Shown: positions 42,444-54,986, numbered from the stretch's first letter. The stretch is DNA of 64,000 bases from Homarus americanus (GCF_018991925.1 NW_024756914.1:6280662-6344661); one strand, 5' to 3'. Made by a program: numbers and translations. The notes: generated by a model from the sequence alone, not told the origin.

Positions 42444-43330
42444 CTCTTCCTCGTCCGTCTTGGTTTTTTTTTATTTTGTGCTTTTTTTTAATTTATTTCG
42501 TGGATGTCGAAAGACTTTTATTACAGACTAACTTTCATGGTATTTCATATTTGATTCGTAATAAAATTAACCCAAGTTACCGAACCTTTTCGTCATCGTT
42601 CGTTCTACATCAATTTGGGTGAAGCTTCAGAGGTACTTTAGATAGTTACACATAGTCTGGCTAGTTATGTATGCTTTGGCTACTCATCAAAATAATTTGG
42701 CTAGTTAAATGATATCAAAGGTTTGGAAAAGTTTATATTCTCTTGGGGATTTATAGAAAGTTAAGAAATATAGTTTGTCATATTAGCGACGGAAAAGCAT
42801 ATCAAAACAAGTTTGTTGTAGTTTATCGTATTTTTTTTTTCTCAAAGTATATAAATCTTACAAAAGAAAGTATATAACCCAGTGTGTTTTTATGTAATTT
42901 TTAATACTTTTAAAAGCTCTTGTAAACTTTGTATAATCTACCTTGAAGTATAACGTAAACTAAACTATGCACCTTGTATCAGATTTAACAACTCAACTTA
43001 AACCATTAACATCTTTTTCTGGGTTTAACTTCTCGTGATCCCGTTAAAATCCTTGATGACGTCACCACATACGACATCACTTACACACGTATTTGTAAGC
43101 ATTTTCACAAATTAATCCTCCGTCTCTAAAAGTTTCACAACCCAATTATCACAAGGCTCTTCAAATTCCCTCTCCTCCCTCCTCTCCCTTTCCTAGCCTC
43201 CTCCTCTTCCTCCTTCGTTTTCTACCTTTCCTCCTCCTCTTCCTCCTACCCTCCTCTTCCTCCTCCTCCTCCTCCTCCTCCTCTTCCTCCCTGTTCGCGC
43301 TTCTCCCTTCTCCCTCCCTCCCCCCCTCCC
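42380..43330. repeat. (TTC/TCC)n tracts and unassigned sequence between
   Basis: A TCTTCC/TCC-rich tract at 42380-42455 and another at 43165-43330, with AT-rich noncoding DNA between them. No gene found. Confidence 0.75.
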
Positions 43331-43828
43331 CCCAAATAATACAAAGACGTGTCAGGGGAAAATCTGTCACAAAAAATATAAAGTTGATATTTGTGTTAGT
43401 CTCTGGAGTTAGGCCTTGTACTGGAGCGTCTTCATATAAACAAAACAGAAAGAAATCTTACCTGTTCTTTATATAACGAGTTTGTTTTCGTTTTAAAGAC
43501 GTAAATAGACATTGAATTTCAGGCGGAGTTACATGTATGAATGTATTCTTAGCTGAAAAGGCTTTTGTGATTGGCGGAAAAAATTAATGACGTCATTGTT
43601 TAGTTCGGGCTGTGATTGTGGGGAAAATTAATGACGTCATAGCTTAGCTCTTATGTGCATATGTGTGTGTATAGAAGACGTTTATATTGTTTATGAAGTT
43701 GTATGTGTACGTGTGTAAAGAAGAACGTTCATAGTATGTAAACGTGTGTGTGTGTGTTTGTGTTGATAGAATATAAAGAAATAAAATAAAATAAAAAATG
43801 TGAAATCCTGCGGAAATGCTGAAACAGC

Positions 43829-43831
<3 letters not shown>

Positions 43832-43915
<84 letters not shown>
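43832..43915. repeat. (CA)n microsatellite
   Basis: An uninterrupted CA run of about 42 units. The Cys/Val open frames on the other strand are artefacts. Confidence 0.97.
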
Positions 43916-43917
<2 letters not shown>

Positions 43918-43999
43918 TTAAACTAGTGGAAGGCAAATTTACTTTTCTTTGAGGTGAAATTGGCTTTACCTTTACAAACCCAACTCTTTAATATCCAGT

Positions 44000-44215
44000 T
44001 ATGAAAACCCGCCCCGAGCGTCACAGTAACTCCTCCTTGAATATCACCTTAACTAAGCCTTGAGTATGACCTTAATTACGCCCCGAGTATGACCTTAACT
44101 ACGCCTTGAACATGAACTTAACTACGCCTTGAACATGAGCTTAACTACACCTTGAGCACGACCTTAACTACGCCTCAAGTATCACCTTAACTTCTCGCAG
44201 AGTAAAACCTTAACT
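44000..44215. repeat. 23-bp minisatellite, degenerate
   Basis: About eight copies of a 23-bp unit with core ccttaactacgccttgag. The units vary mostly in the last five bases. Confidence 0.9.
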
Positions 44216-44271
44216 GAGTTTCTTGTTACTTCAATGTTACTTAAACTACTTATACTTAAATGGTCGTGTAA

Positions 44272-44274
<3 letters not shown>

Positions 44275-44322
<48 letters not shown>
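44275..44322. repeat. (CT)n microsatellite
   Basis: An uninterrupted CT run, followed by degenerate tctatc words to 44430. Confidence 0.95.
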
Positions 44323-44330
<8 letters not shown>

Positions 44331-44837
44331 ATCATCTATATCTATCAATCTATCTCTAAACATCTATCTGTCTATTTCTCTAACTATCTATCTATCAATC
44401 TCTATCTATACCTTAAGCATCTCTCAATCTTCATCTCTCCATCTCATCACTAACATCCTCGGAGATAATGCCGCTGTCACATCTTCTGCCCTGAGAGAAG
44501 TAGAACATTTTTTTGCCAATTATCTCCTGAACCTTTGTAAGAGGAACACAGAAGAAGAGAAGAATGGCGGACGCTAAGGTTTGTGAGGGGTTTTTTCTCG
44601 ATACATTTCCGTAATTAACTTGTAAGGAATATTTGTCGAGTCTTAGATATTTCGCCTGTGAGGAATATTTTGTCCTCAAGGCTCTGAAGTCATCATACTC
44701 AAGGCTCTTAAGTTAGTCATTGAACATAAATTACTAAATACAGATCTTGTGCGAACATCAAAGCTAAAGCCAATGGAAATTTTATTCATTAATTAGTGTA
44801 AAATGTGAAGATGTCGTGTCTGATCTGCTCCAGTAGA

Positions 44838-44854
44838 ACACACACACACACACA

Positions 44855-44925
<71 letters not shown>
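44838..44925. repeat. (CA)n microsatellite
   Basis: A CA run of about 43 units with one TA interruption near 44860. It is followed by a GA-rich stretch to 45210. Confidence 0.96.
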
Positions 44926-44928
<3 letters not shown>

Positions 44929-45435
44929 GTTTAACATAAGGAAGAGAGAGAAAGTGGCTTTAAAAGTAACAGAAAAGGATGGAGGGAGAGAGAAGGAAAG
45001 AGAGAGAGAGAAAGAGAAAGATGGAGAGACAGACAAAGAGAGACAAAGAGATTGAATGGTATTACAATGAAAGAGAGAAAGCTAGAAGGAGATACAGAGA
45101 GGGGTAAAGATTCAAAGGATTTATAAAAAGAGAGTGAGTGAGTGAGAGAGAGAGAGAGAATGAGTGAGAGAAAGAGAGAGTGAGTGAGAGAAAGAGAGAG
45201 TGAGTGAGAGAGAACACCTTGATAGCTTTCTTATTAGCATATATATTACCGTAATGAAGGGTTCCACAAGTCTGAACGAACCGTAATATCCACAAAGGAA
45301 ACTAGGATGGTGTATTTATCATCTTACCTAAAGTACCGGATTTAGTTCGGTCTAAAGTTATTGATTGATATAGTAGTGGGCTGTGGTCGCCAATCCTCAG
45401 ATATTAGACTGGCACCATGAGGAATTTATTAAGAA

Positions 45436-45547
45436 TGGGTTGGGTTAGCTTGGGTTAGCTTGGCTAGGTTAGGTTAGGTTAGGGTTGGTTTGGTTAGGTT
45501 AGGTTGGGTTAGGTTGGTTAGGTTAGGTTAGGTTTGGTTAGGTTATA
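45436..45547 (+). repeat. Interstitial TTAGG-like telomeric repeat
   Basis: Degenerate tandem ggtta/aggtt pentamers, the arthropod telomere motif TTAGG on the plus strand. With neighbouring non-telomeric DNA on both sides this is an interstitial array, not a chromosome end. Confidence 0.85.
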
Positions 45548-45899
45548 GTATAGCCTTTAATCCATAGACTCATTCATGTTATTCAAAACCGGAATAATCG
45601 ACTCTCACCCATCAAGCCTATGACGTAACAGAACACCGGACACGTAACTCCACTCAACCGGCCCATAACCCAACTGACTGAAAAATCCGGGAAAAAAATG
45701 TCAGAGAAAAAATAGGACTATTATTTTGTTATCACCGTTAAAGGAGTGACGCGACAGACAGTTCCCTATTCTATTTTTATATTGTTGGGTTGACTCTTCT
45801 TCACATCTGCCTTATTTGATTTATTTTACTCGGTCACCCCTTTCTGTCCGGGGGGTTATCTCTGAGCTGATGAAAATATTAAAAATGGCGTCTCTTAGT

Positions 45900-45962
45900 G
45901 AAGGGGGTCAAGGGGGTCAAAGGGGTCAAGGGGGTCAAGGGGGTCAAGGGGGTCAAGGGGGG
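45900..45962. repeat. 10-bp minisatellite gggggtcaag
   Basis: About six units of a 10-bp G-rich repeat. Several runs of four or more G per unit could favour a G-quadruplex on the plus strand (inference). Confidence 0.9.
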
Positions 45963-46019
45963 GGATAGTCTATTATATATTTGTTTTGTTTTCATTGAGA
46001 TAAATTATGTAATGTATTA

Positions 46020-46262
46020 TAGTATACAGTAACTTGACTTAACCTTGAATTAACTGAATTTAACCTGACTTAACCTAATGTAACCTAATTTAACCTGACT
46101 TAACCTAATGTAACCTAATTTAACCTGACTTAACCTAATGTAACCTAATTTAACCTGACTTAACCTAATGTAACCTAATTTAACCTAACTTAACCTCATG
46201 TAACCCAATTTAACCTGACTTAACCTAATGTAACCTAATTTAACCTGACTTTACCGAATTTA
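46020..46262 (-). repeat. 30-bp higher-order array of TAACCT decamers
   Basis: A 30-bp period made of three related decamers, taacctaatg, taacctaatt and taacctgact, repeated about seven times with near-perfect order. The decamers look like diverged pairs of the telomeric AACCT pentamer, so this is a telomere-derived higher-order satellite. Confidence 0.93.
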
Positions 46263-46263
46263 A

Positions 46264-46795
46264 CCCACCATAACATAACATAAAATATAACATAACATAA
46301 CATATAACACAACACAACGCAACACAACATCAACACAACATCAACACAACATCAACACAACATATAACACAACACAACATCAACACAACATCAACACAAC
46401 ACAACACAACACAACATCAACACAACATCAACACAACATATAACACAACACAACATCAACACAACATCAACACAACACAACACAACACAACACAACATCA
46501 ACACAACATCAACACAACATATAACACAACACAACATCAACACAACATCAACACAACACAACGCAACACAACATCAACACAACATCAACACAACATCAAC
46601 ACAACATATAACACAACACAACATCAACACAACACACAACACAACACAACACAACACAACACAACGCAACACAACACAGCACAGATCAACACAACACAAC
46701 GCAACACAACATCAACACAACATCAACACAACACACAAAATACAACACAACACAACACAACACAACACAACACAACACAACACAACACAACACAG
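46264..46795. repeat. (AACAC)n pentamer array with atcaacacaac insertions
   Basis: About 530 bases of acaac pentamers, interspersed with atcaacacaac hexadecamer-like blocks and occasional atataacac units, in larger blocks that themselves repeat. The plus strand is almost free of G. Confidence 0.95.
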
Positions 46796-46958
46796 CCTTC
46801 TATCTCCTTTTCCCTCTTTTTCCGTCTCTGTTTTATCCTCCATCTTACTATTTCAGTATTTCTCTGTTTCTATCCGTTAATCTTCTTAGCCTTTCACCTC
46901 GGCTTTCTATTCCAGTTTCATTCTTTCTCTAATTCTCCTCCATTTACTCTTTTTATGC

Positions 46959-46961
<3 letters not shown>

Positions 46962-46991
<30 letters not shown>

Positions 46992-47011
46992 CTCCATCTC
47001 TCTCTTTCATG

Positions 47012-47060
<49 letters not shown>
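46962..47060. repeat. (CT)n facing (GA)n
   Basis: A CT run, a spacer of about 30 bases, then a GA run of about 44 bases. The two halves are inverted copies and could form a hairpin. Confidence 0.92.
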
Positions 47061-47065
<5 letters not shown>

Positions 47066-47480
47066 CAGTCACCTTAGGGAATATGTAAGAATTTTATTTT
47101 CATCGGCACAACTTTTTCCACCACGAACCTTATGACAGTTGACGTACACACTCTAGGGAGTATGTGTGAGGGAGGGTGAGTGAAAGAGTGTGTGGAAGAG
47201 TGTGATAGGGTGAGTGAGTGGTGTGACAGTGTGTGTGTGGAAGTGAGAGTGAGAGTGAGATCGCGATAATGAAGATATAGAGTGCGTGACAGTGAGGGAG
47301 GGATAAAATGGTGAAGGCGTGAGTGAGTGTGTCATTGAGAAAGAAAATAAGATTGAGTGTGTGATAATGAAGGAAGTGTGTGCAAGTGTGTAAGATAGAC
47401 AGACAGACAGACAGAGGGACAGGCAGACAGCGAGACAGACAGATAGAGGGTATCGACACAAAAGAAATAACAAAATTGAT

Positions 47481-47483
<3 letters not shown>

Positions 47484-47559
<76 letters not shown>
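47484..47559. repeat. (GA)n microsatellite
   Basis: An uninterrupted GA run of about 38 units. The 147- and 177-residue reverse frames around it are Ser/Leu low complexity and are not genes. Confidence 0.97.
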
Positions 47560-47561
<2 letters not shown>

Positions 47562-47742
47562 CCTAACTTCCACCCAGTATTAATGTCACCGTTTATCAGA
47601 GACAAGTTGTAAGGAACACGGTGACCCTGGTGCCACGCTGTCTCTGTGGCACTTTCTGAAACGATATACGGTGCCAGGAGTGCCATATATCCCTGGCACT
47701 ATAGAGGGTAAGGAAGTATTATACCGTTGAGAGTCTCTTTTT

Positions 47743-47745
<3 letters not shown>

Positions 47746-47780
<35 letters not shown>
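47746..47780. repeat. (GT)n microsatellite
   Basis: An uninterrupted GT run of about 17 units. 47800-48600 beyond it has further short GT runs (48228-48290) and no recognised gene. Confidence 0.95.
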
Positions 47781-47782
<2 letters not shown>

Positions 47783-48619
47783 TGTGACTGATATATATAT
47801 GAAATCTATAAATGTAAAGCACAGTTAGTACGCTTTATCCGACAACTGTATCCGGCTCTAGTGGTATATAATGTTAAATGCCATAAGTCATTTATTTTAA
47901 CACTGTGGAAGTTTTAACCGGCTGCGGCAATATATGGCACCGTAATATCCTTCTATCCAGCTAGTGCCAAGTATAAAGTAACACAGTACCATAAGTGTCA
48001 AATATCCTGGCACTTAAAACGTGTTGGAGTCGTGTTCCAGGAAGTGAATTTTTTATGGCGGTGGTAGAGGAAGGTCATGTAGAGTGCCATAAATGTAGTC
48101 TATACTGGCACTGTATGGCTAAGGGAAGCTGCTGTGTCAAGTGTGTGTCTGTTGTTCACTCACCCACGAAATTTATATATTAAGCCGTATACTTCTCTTA
48201 AATGTGATGGTGTTTTAGATTAAGAAGTGTGTGTGTGTGTGTGTGTGTGTGTGACTGTTTTCCTTGTATGTGTGTGTGTGTGTGTGTGATCTCTATGACA
48301 CTTGGTAGAGCATTTGGTTGTCTGCCAGGGAAGAATAATTTACCAGTGTTAAAGTAGGAGAGACAGAATCAGGTTGCAGGTTTAAAGTTACAAGTAGAGG
48401 TCAGATTCACAGGTTAAGGTCAGAGGTCACGTTCAGTATTCATCACTACTATTACCACTAACATGAAAGGGCTTTTAGAGGAAACTGACCAAATGCCTGT
48501 TAGAAAGTGATCCTCTGTAATTAATATTTCTATCTTGGCGTTTACTGAGTTTGGATGTTGATAATAGAATTGATTGAAACTTAGGAACATTCAACCTTAC
48601 CTATTATTGGGATCTCCTG

Positions 48620-48945
48620 ACGATTAGCCCTGTAGTTTATGTCACCTGAAGATTAGCCCCACAGTTTATGTCACCTGAAGATTAGCCCCACAGATTATAT
48701 CACCTGAAGATTAGCCCCACAGATTATGTCGCCTGAAGATTAGCCCCACAGATTATATCACCTGAAGATTAGCCCCACAGATTGGTGTTTTCTTCTGCTC
48801 TGAAGATTAGCTCCACAGAGTATAATATCACCTGGAAGACAGCCCTACAGTTTATGTCACCTGAAGATTAGCCCCACTGATTATAGTATCACCTGAAGAT
48901 TAGCCCCACAGTTTATGTCACCTGAAGATTAGCCCCACAGTTACA
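48620..48945. repeat. 29-bp minisatellite
   Basis: About eleven copies of a 29-bp unit with core cacctgaagattagcccc, joined by variable ttatgt/ttatat words. Confidence 0.93.
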
Positions 48946-49029
48946 CCCTCTATGAATCATGGGGGATCTGGGAACCCCTGGCTTAACTTACTATAGGTTA
49001 ACTTAAATTGCCTCAGAATTAGTAAAAAA

Positions 49030-49185
49030 TAATCCCACAATGCTCACCCTACTGTAGACCCCCACGGTTAATGCCCCACTCACCCTACTGTAGACCTCGG
49101 TTAATGCCCCCTCTCACCCTACTGCAGACCTCGGTTAATGCCCTCTCACCCTACTGTAGAACCCTCGGTTAATGCCTCCTCCCTC
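49030..49185. repeat. Approximately 30-38-bp degenerate minisatellite
   Basis: Four copies of ctcaccctactgtagacc followed by cggttaatgcc, with variable C-rich linkers. 49190-49740 after it holds no recognised feature. Confidence 0.85.
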
Positions 49186-49743
49186 TCCCTTCCTTACATC
49201 CAGACTCACTGTCTTCCACTACCACAAATCCTACCTTTATTTCTTTATATATATTTTACATTAAGAAAAGATTTAAAAGGGAGGTAGAATCATACATCAC
49301 TTTATTTCCTTTTTCCTATTATTACAGGCAATTTCAACCTCAAGGGAAATCTCTTACTCGGAGTTATTTACGTAAATTACATCGCTTGAACTCCCCTGCC
49401 GGTTTAATTTAGCTTGATGGGTAAACCCTCTCCTCTTTCCCCCTCTCCTGAGTCTTCATCTACCTCTTGTTTTTGTTGCCACTCGTTAGAGATTCTTTTT
49501 CAGGATCGGGGTTTTTTTTTTTTCCTGATTTTCATGTTTTGGTGTTTTTGTTCCCGTGTCAGGGGATTGGAACCGCATTTTAGAGTTGGGTTTTTGTTTT
49601 ACTCCTTCTGTTCTTATCTACACTAGGAGTAAACTGTTGTTTTTGTTTTACATATTCATAGAAGAGGGTTTTTTTTTCTATATTATCTTTATTTATGCCT
49701 GTAATAGTGCAGCTAATGTTCACAGGGGTATATGGTGTTCTTT

Positions 49744-49754
49744 GTTCACACACA

Positions 49755-49800
<46 letters not shown>

Positions 49801-49823
49801 CTCTCTCTCTCTCTCTCTCTCTC
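49744..49823. repeat. (CA)n joined to (CT)n
   Basis: A CA run of about 25 units changes directly into a CT run of about 13 units. Confidence 0.96.
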
Positions 49824-50297
49824 ACGTTCATCAAAGACCTCAAAAAGAGTAGCGAAAAATAATGGCAGTTTATATATAGAGACAATATACATATATACAG
49901 TCTATTTATTTCACGGTAGGTAGCCTCCAACGTATTATATAGTTATGAAAAGAATTATTATTTTTATCTAATAAATTCATTTGGAAATTTCATAGCAGAG
50001 TGAAGTCGTCAGATAAATGTAGGAAGCGTCCCATTGAATATTTAAAAGTTGTGTTGGTGACGCACTCGTAACTAATTGACCTGTAATACATACAGCGACT
50101 ATCAAAATAGGAGGTGAGTTTTGTATACACTAGGCCATCTCACTCTATCACGTTAATATAAAATAGAATAAAAATATTCATCACAACTAACCTTCACCAA
50201 AAAGGCAAAATAAATAACTTGCTTAAATCACCGTTCATAATTTGTATTTTTTATAATAAGGATTTACTTCATGCGTTTGTATTATTCTGAGCAATAC

Positions 50298-50300
<3 letters not shown>

Positions 50301-50350
<50 letters not shown>

Positions 50351-50351
50351 C
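50301..50351. repeat. (CT)n joined to (CA)n
   Basis: A CT run of about 17 units followed by a short CA run. 50460-50620 contains four loose copies of a taaaagtcgggatttatt-like unit of about 33 bp. Confidence 0.93.
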
Positions 50352-50819
50352 TGCCACTTCCACCCAATATCAATCACCTCGCCTTATCCACCACCTACTT
50401 CATTCCCATACCTTTACGGAAGCGTTTCAATAGCAAATATCTCTACTTGTTGAAGTAATCTCTAATGGCTATTGTCAAGTTATATTACAGCCAAAAGTCG
50501 GGATTTATTTGGGTTAAGAGTAGGGATTTTATTAGGGTTAAAAGTCGGGATTTATTCAGGTTAAAAGTCAAGGTTTAATCTGATTTAAATTCGGGATTTC
50601 TTATGGCTAAAAATCCACCCCCACCCCACCTAACATACCAGGAGGAGAATTAAACAACTAAATCCTCAAATTAAAATCATAAGTAATCCCCTGAACGTGT
50701 TAATGGTTCAAGGGAGGTAAGGGTTAAGGGTGGTGTCAGGGTCGTAATTAAGTGTAATTTGCATAATCTAAGGGTTTGGTTCTCTAATGATCTTAATTAC
50801 GGGTGAGATAAAGAGGATT

Positions 50820-50912
50820 AGGGAGGGAATGGCGTGGGTGGTGGAGAGCGTGGGTGGTGGAGGGCGTGGGTGGTGGAGGGCGTGGGTGGTGGAGGGCGTG
50901 GGTGGTGGCAGG
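50820..50912. repeat. 16-bp G-rich minisatellite
   Basis: Five to six copies of gtgggtggtggagggc (16 bp). The plus strand is strongly G-rich. Confidence 0.92.
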
Positions 50913-51109
50913 CACTGGTTGACACAGGCACGAGCTAGGAACACTATGGGCGTGGCTTAGAGAGGTGAAGTCATATAACATAACAGTCCACAGCTTTTGA
51001 CGAGACAGACAGACAGACAGAGACTAGTGTGGAAAGCTACATGAGAACAGTAAATCAACTAAGTGTTTTCAAATTAAACAGTACTTCACCTAAGGATTAA
51101 CCTCACCTA

Positions 51110-51315
51110 CACTGTAAAAAGTGTACCGTAAATTTTACGGTGGAATACTGGCAGCCGTAAAACTTGCAGTGCGTCCGTAAATGTCATAGCAAACGACGAC
51201 AGTGTCACTGTAAAACACGGAACTAACAGAAAATCACCGTAAAACAAATACGGTGGCGAACCGTAGATATTTTTACAGTGAACCACTGTAATATTCACGG
51301 TAGTTTTTTACAGAG
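51110..51315. mobile_element. Palindromic MITE with cactgtaaaaa ends
   Basis: The left end cactgtaaaaa and right end ttttttacagag are imperfect inverted termini. Inside, accgtaaattttacggt is a perfect-looking palindrome, and cactgtaaaa/ttttacagtg recur at 51206 and about 51275. It is about 206 bp with no coding capacity. The superfamily is uncertain. It is followed directly by a short AACCT run. Confidence 0.75.
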
Positions 51316-51623
51316 TAACCTAACCTAACCTAACCTAAATCGAGTTCTTTAAGTTCATTTCGCTATTAAGTTCAGTTCGCTATTAAGTTCTGTTCGTTAG
51401 TTCTCGAGGACCCTGGCCATGTTCTTGAGTTGTATTACATTTCTCGTACTCCATTCTCTCAAGTGTTAACTGACCTTAGTCTTGACCTGATCCTTCCCAG
51501 GTAACGCAAGTGAGCCAGGTACGACACCCGACTTTGTGTTAATTAACGTTAATATTACACCTGTGGTTTATGAGGCGAAGGTTGATTACCTCTATTGACG
51601 TCACCACCTTGCTCAACAAACTT

Positions 51624-51626
<3 letters not shown>

Positions 51627-51676
<50 letters not shown>
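51627..51676. repeat. (CT)n microsatellite
   Basis: An uninterrupted CT run of about 25 units. It is followed by loose aaaatatcgttgcgtt-like repeats to 51820. Confidence 0.96.
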
Positions 51677-51678
<2 letters not shown>

Positions 51679-52066
51679 GGGTGTTAGTTGAAAAAATCGT
51701 TGCGTTACGCTGGAAAATTCGTTGCGTTGTGTTGTAAAAATATCGCCGTTTCGTTGGGTTGAAAAATAATCGTTGTGTACGTGTAGAAAATATCGTTGCG
51801 TTGAGGAAATATCGTTCTCAGGTAGATTTTATTTGCATCAATAAAGAATAGAATGTCTCAATAAAATCCTCTTACACCTGTACTATTTTATTTATTTTTT
51901 TTCACTGAGGATATTGGATACTTGGTCTCAATCAGTGACGTCCTGCTATACCCGGTTATTAATACTTACAGAGGAGGTCATCGGAGGTAGTTAAATGGTC
52001 AGGCTTTCCGTTACGTAATATTTGATCAATTCCTACCATAGCTCTTTCCTTCCTGCCCTCCGGAAG

Positions 52067-52070
<4 letters not shown>

Positions 52071-52121
<51 letters not shown>
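52071..52121. repeat. (CT)n microsatellite
   Basis: An uninterrupted CT run of about 25 units. Confidence 0.96.
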
Positions 52122-52123
<2 letters not shown>

Positions 52124-52549
52124 CCGACTGAAGGCATTCCTCTTCTGTAGTAAATGAATACGATCGAGTGTACTGTAGTTCCTCGTCCACGCTGTCTCCT
52201 CCTTTTGTTCCAGAGGTTTAGTGTGCAGTATGCTATATCCACGCCGCTTCTAGAACCCCCTATTCATCTTCCCTCACTTCCCCGTCAGCATTAACCTCTT
52301 CGTCATCAATAAACCACATAGGTGTTTGTCCTCCAGCGTTGTATTGTTCCATCGATATTGTGTTGCGTATTGTGTTGGTTATTGTGTTGGTTTGTTTTGT
52401 TGTGTTTGTAGTGTCACGTGGAGGTTGTTGGCACTTGACACTTAACTGCTGCCACTACCACTTGACACATCACCCACTATCACCTGACACATGACCCAGT
52501 GCCACACTATCACCTGACACATGACCCATTAAAACCATTTCTTTGGTTT

Positions 52550-52925
52550 GGGTAAATAGGATTAAGTTTGGGAATAGGTTAAATATGTTTATAATAGTTT
52601 GGTTAGGTTAATATAGTTTATGTTAGGTAAACTTGGATTATGTTAAATAAGATTAACTTTGATTGTCTTAGGATAGGTTAGGTCAACTTAGATTGTGACA
52701 TTGTTCAGGTTTGGTTAGGTTAGTTTAGTTACATTTCAGTTAAAATATGATTAGATTTGTTTAAGTTGAGTTAAATAAGGTTAATTTGGCTAAGGTCGAT
52801 TATAAACTGTTAGATATTCTTAAGTTTGGTTAAATAAAGTTAGATTTAGTTAAGGTCGGTTAAATAAAATTAGATTTAGTTAAGTTCGGTTAAATAGAGT
52901 TAGATTTAGTCAAGTTAGGTTTCAG
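52550..52925. repeat. Degenerate gttaaataagattag array
   Basis: About 375 bases of loosely repeated ttaaataa, gattagattta and ttggttaggtta words with no fixed period. This is probably an old, decayed simple array. 52925-53630 after it shows no gene. Confidence 0.65.
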
Positions 52926-53636
52926 GTCATGTTTGGCTCAGGTGATTACCATATCCCACCTGCTGTAAGCCTTAACTCGTTCTATAAAAATATATCCCAC
53001 CCAATTTCGACCTCATTTACATATTTGATGGAATGCCAACCTAACATTGATATTAATCCAAACGTAATTAAGATTCTCATGTTCCCCGTGATACAGGTGT
53101 GGTGATATATATACTATAATATATCCCAGGTAGGATAAATTATACTGGATATGTCCTTTTCTTGGACCTCTACAGCTTAGGTACAAAAAAAAAAAACTAA
53201 TTTTCATCTCCCCAAACGGCCAGGTGTATTTCCGTCTTGGCTTTGTTTGTCTGTGAGATTATGCAAATAAAAGATATCCAGTGTAGGGGGAAGGGGAGAA
53301 TGAGGGATAAAAAGGAGGGAGAAGGGGTGAAAGGGGAGGGGAGAAGAGCTGAGGGGGAAACACTGGTATAAACAATAAAGCATCAGTTTCACTATTATAC
53401 AACACTGATATCATCAATGCAACCTTTAGATAATTGTCTGAGATGAATAATTGTTTCTAATATGTTGAAAATTAGTTCAGTCGGTGATCAGTTTAGTAGA
53501 GGGGGGAGGGGGGGGGCAGAGTGGGTCAACAGCGACGGGGGTTAAATTTCCTGAAGTCATCTGCATTTCGGAACCTAATTGACGCCAGCAAACTAATTTA
53601 GACCCGCGGGCACTGTTTCGTCAGGGTGTGGGCGTA

Positions 53637-53662
53637 TGTATGTATGTATGTATGTATGTATG
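53637..53662. repeat. (GTAT)n microsatellite
   Basis: Six to seven GTAT units. Confidence 0.93.
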
Positions 53663-54363
53663 TACGTCTCTGGTCTCTGTGCTTTAGATGGTTTGGTTTT
53701 GATGTAAGTATAACTCCATGAAACCTTAAGTATGTGTATCTAAAACCTTGAATACATGTGCGTATGTCTTCGTGGACGTTAAGTAATCTATTTCTGTACG
53801 TACTGTATGTTTCGGTGAACGTTAATTACGCTTGTGTGTACTTAGGTAATATGAGATTTATGAGTGTATGTGTGTGTGTACGTCCGTGTACTTTTAAGAC
53901 GATCTCATGTGCGTATATGTACGACTATATCCTGTATGTGATGGTATGTGCTATATTGCTTTATCTCATGTGCGTTTATGTACGTCTAAATACAACTAAT
54001 ATTCAGTCTCATGTGCGTATATGACAGACGTGTGTGTGTTCAACAGATGTTTCAAGTGCCGGCAGTCTTTGTCTTTGTGTGTGTATAAAATGTTCAAGTG
54101 TATTTGGTCAGTTTTTATGTGAGTATAAAATATTAATGTTTTTGTACTTGGGTTTTATGTGCGTATAAAATAAAGGAATATGTTCGTAGTTGTTTATGTG
54201 CGTATAAAACATATGAGGATCTTAAGTGTGCGTAAAAAAAAGCCAAGTAGCCCCTGATAGCCCCTGGTACCCCTGGTAGCACTGTCACCTACCAAGAGAT
54301 AACCCTCTACCATCGACTGCTCACAGGTAGAAAAAAAGTGACATTTTCTGTGGCTGTCCCGAA

Positions 54364-54480
54364 AACAAGGATTGCCAACCATTAACAAGGATTGCCAACC
54401 ATTAACAAGGATTGCCAACCATTAACAAGGATTGCCAACCATTAACAAGGATTGCCAACCATTAACAAGGATTGCCAATC
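54364..54480. repeat. 20-bp minisatellite, six copies
   Basis: Six essentially identical copies of aacaaggattgccaaccatt (20 bp). Such low divergence indicates recent expansion. Confidence 0.97.
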
Positions 54481-54889
54481 CTCCCGTATAAAAAGAGAGG
54501 TCCTTACGACCCTCTAGCACGGTGTCTCCCGACGTCTTTATTGCCCTCTGACATAAAGGAGAAACTCACTACCACTTTGTTATCAGATAAGTGAAAACGT
54601 TCGTTGCTGGGTCAAAACTACCCACTTCGTCCTTCCTATTGGCTCATTCCCTGGTAAAGATCACGACATTTTGAACCTTAATGAGAAAGGATGATAGTGG
54701 TTATTATGCCCCTCCATTATTCAAGTATTTTGAGAATAGTTTTTATAACTTTATTTGACCACGTTTATTTGTTCGTCTGTTTGTATTTTATTACTTGGTA
54801 AAATGATCGGTTCGCTGTTTTGGTTTGTGTATATATGTATGTATGTATGTCTGTAAGTAAGCATGTATATATGTACGTATGTATGTATA

Positions 54890-54919
54890 TATTTATTTAT
54901 TTATTTATTTAATTATTTA

Positions 54920-54977
<58 letters not shown>

Positions 54978-54986
54978 TTATTATTA

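Noticed and set aside
43644..43936. Cys/Val-repeat open frames around (CA)n runs, here and at 7.0, 44.8, 49.7 and 58.8 kb
   Set aside because: Translations of dinucleotide repeats with no other coding signal.
47130..47686. Reverse-strand open frames of 147 and 177 residues
   Set aside because: Driven by a (GA)n run and GTGAGT-type simple repeats; two overlapping frames are equally open.
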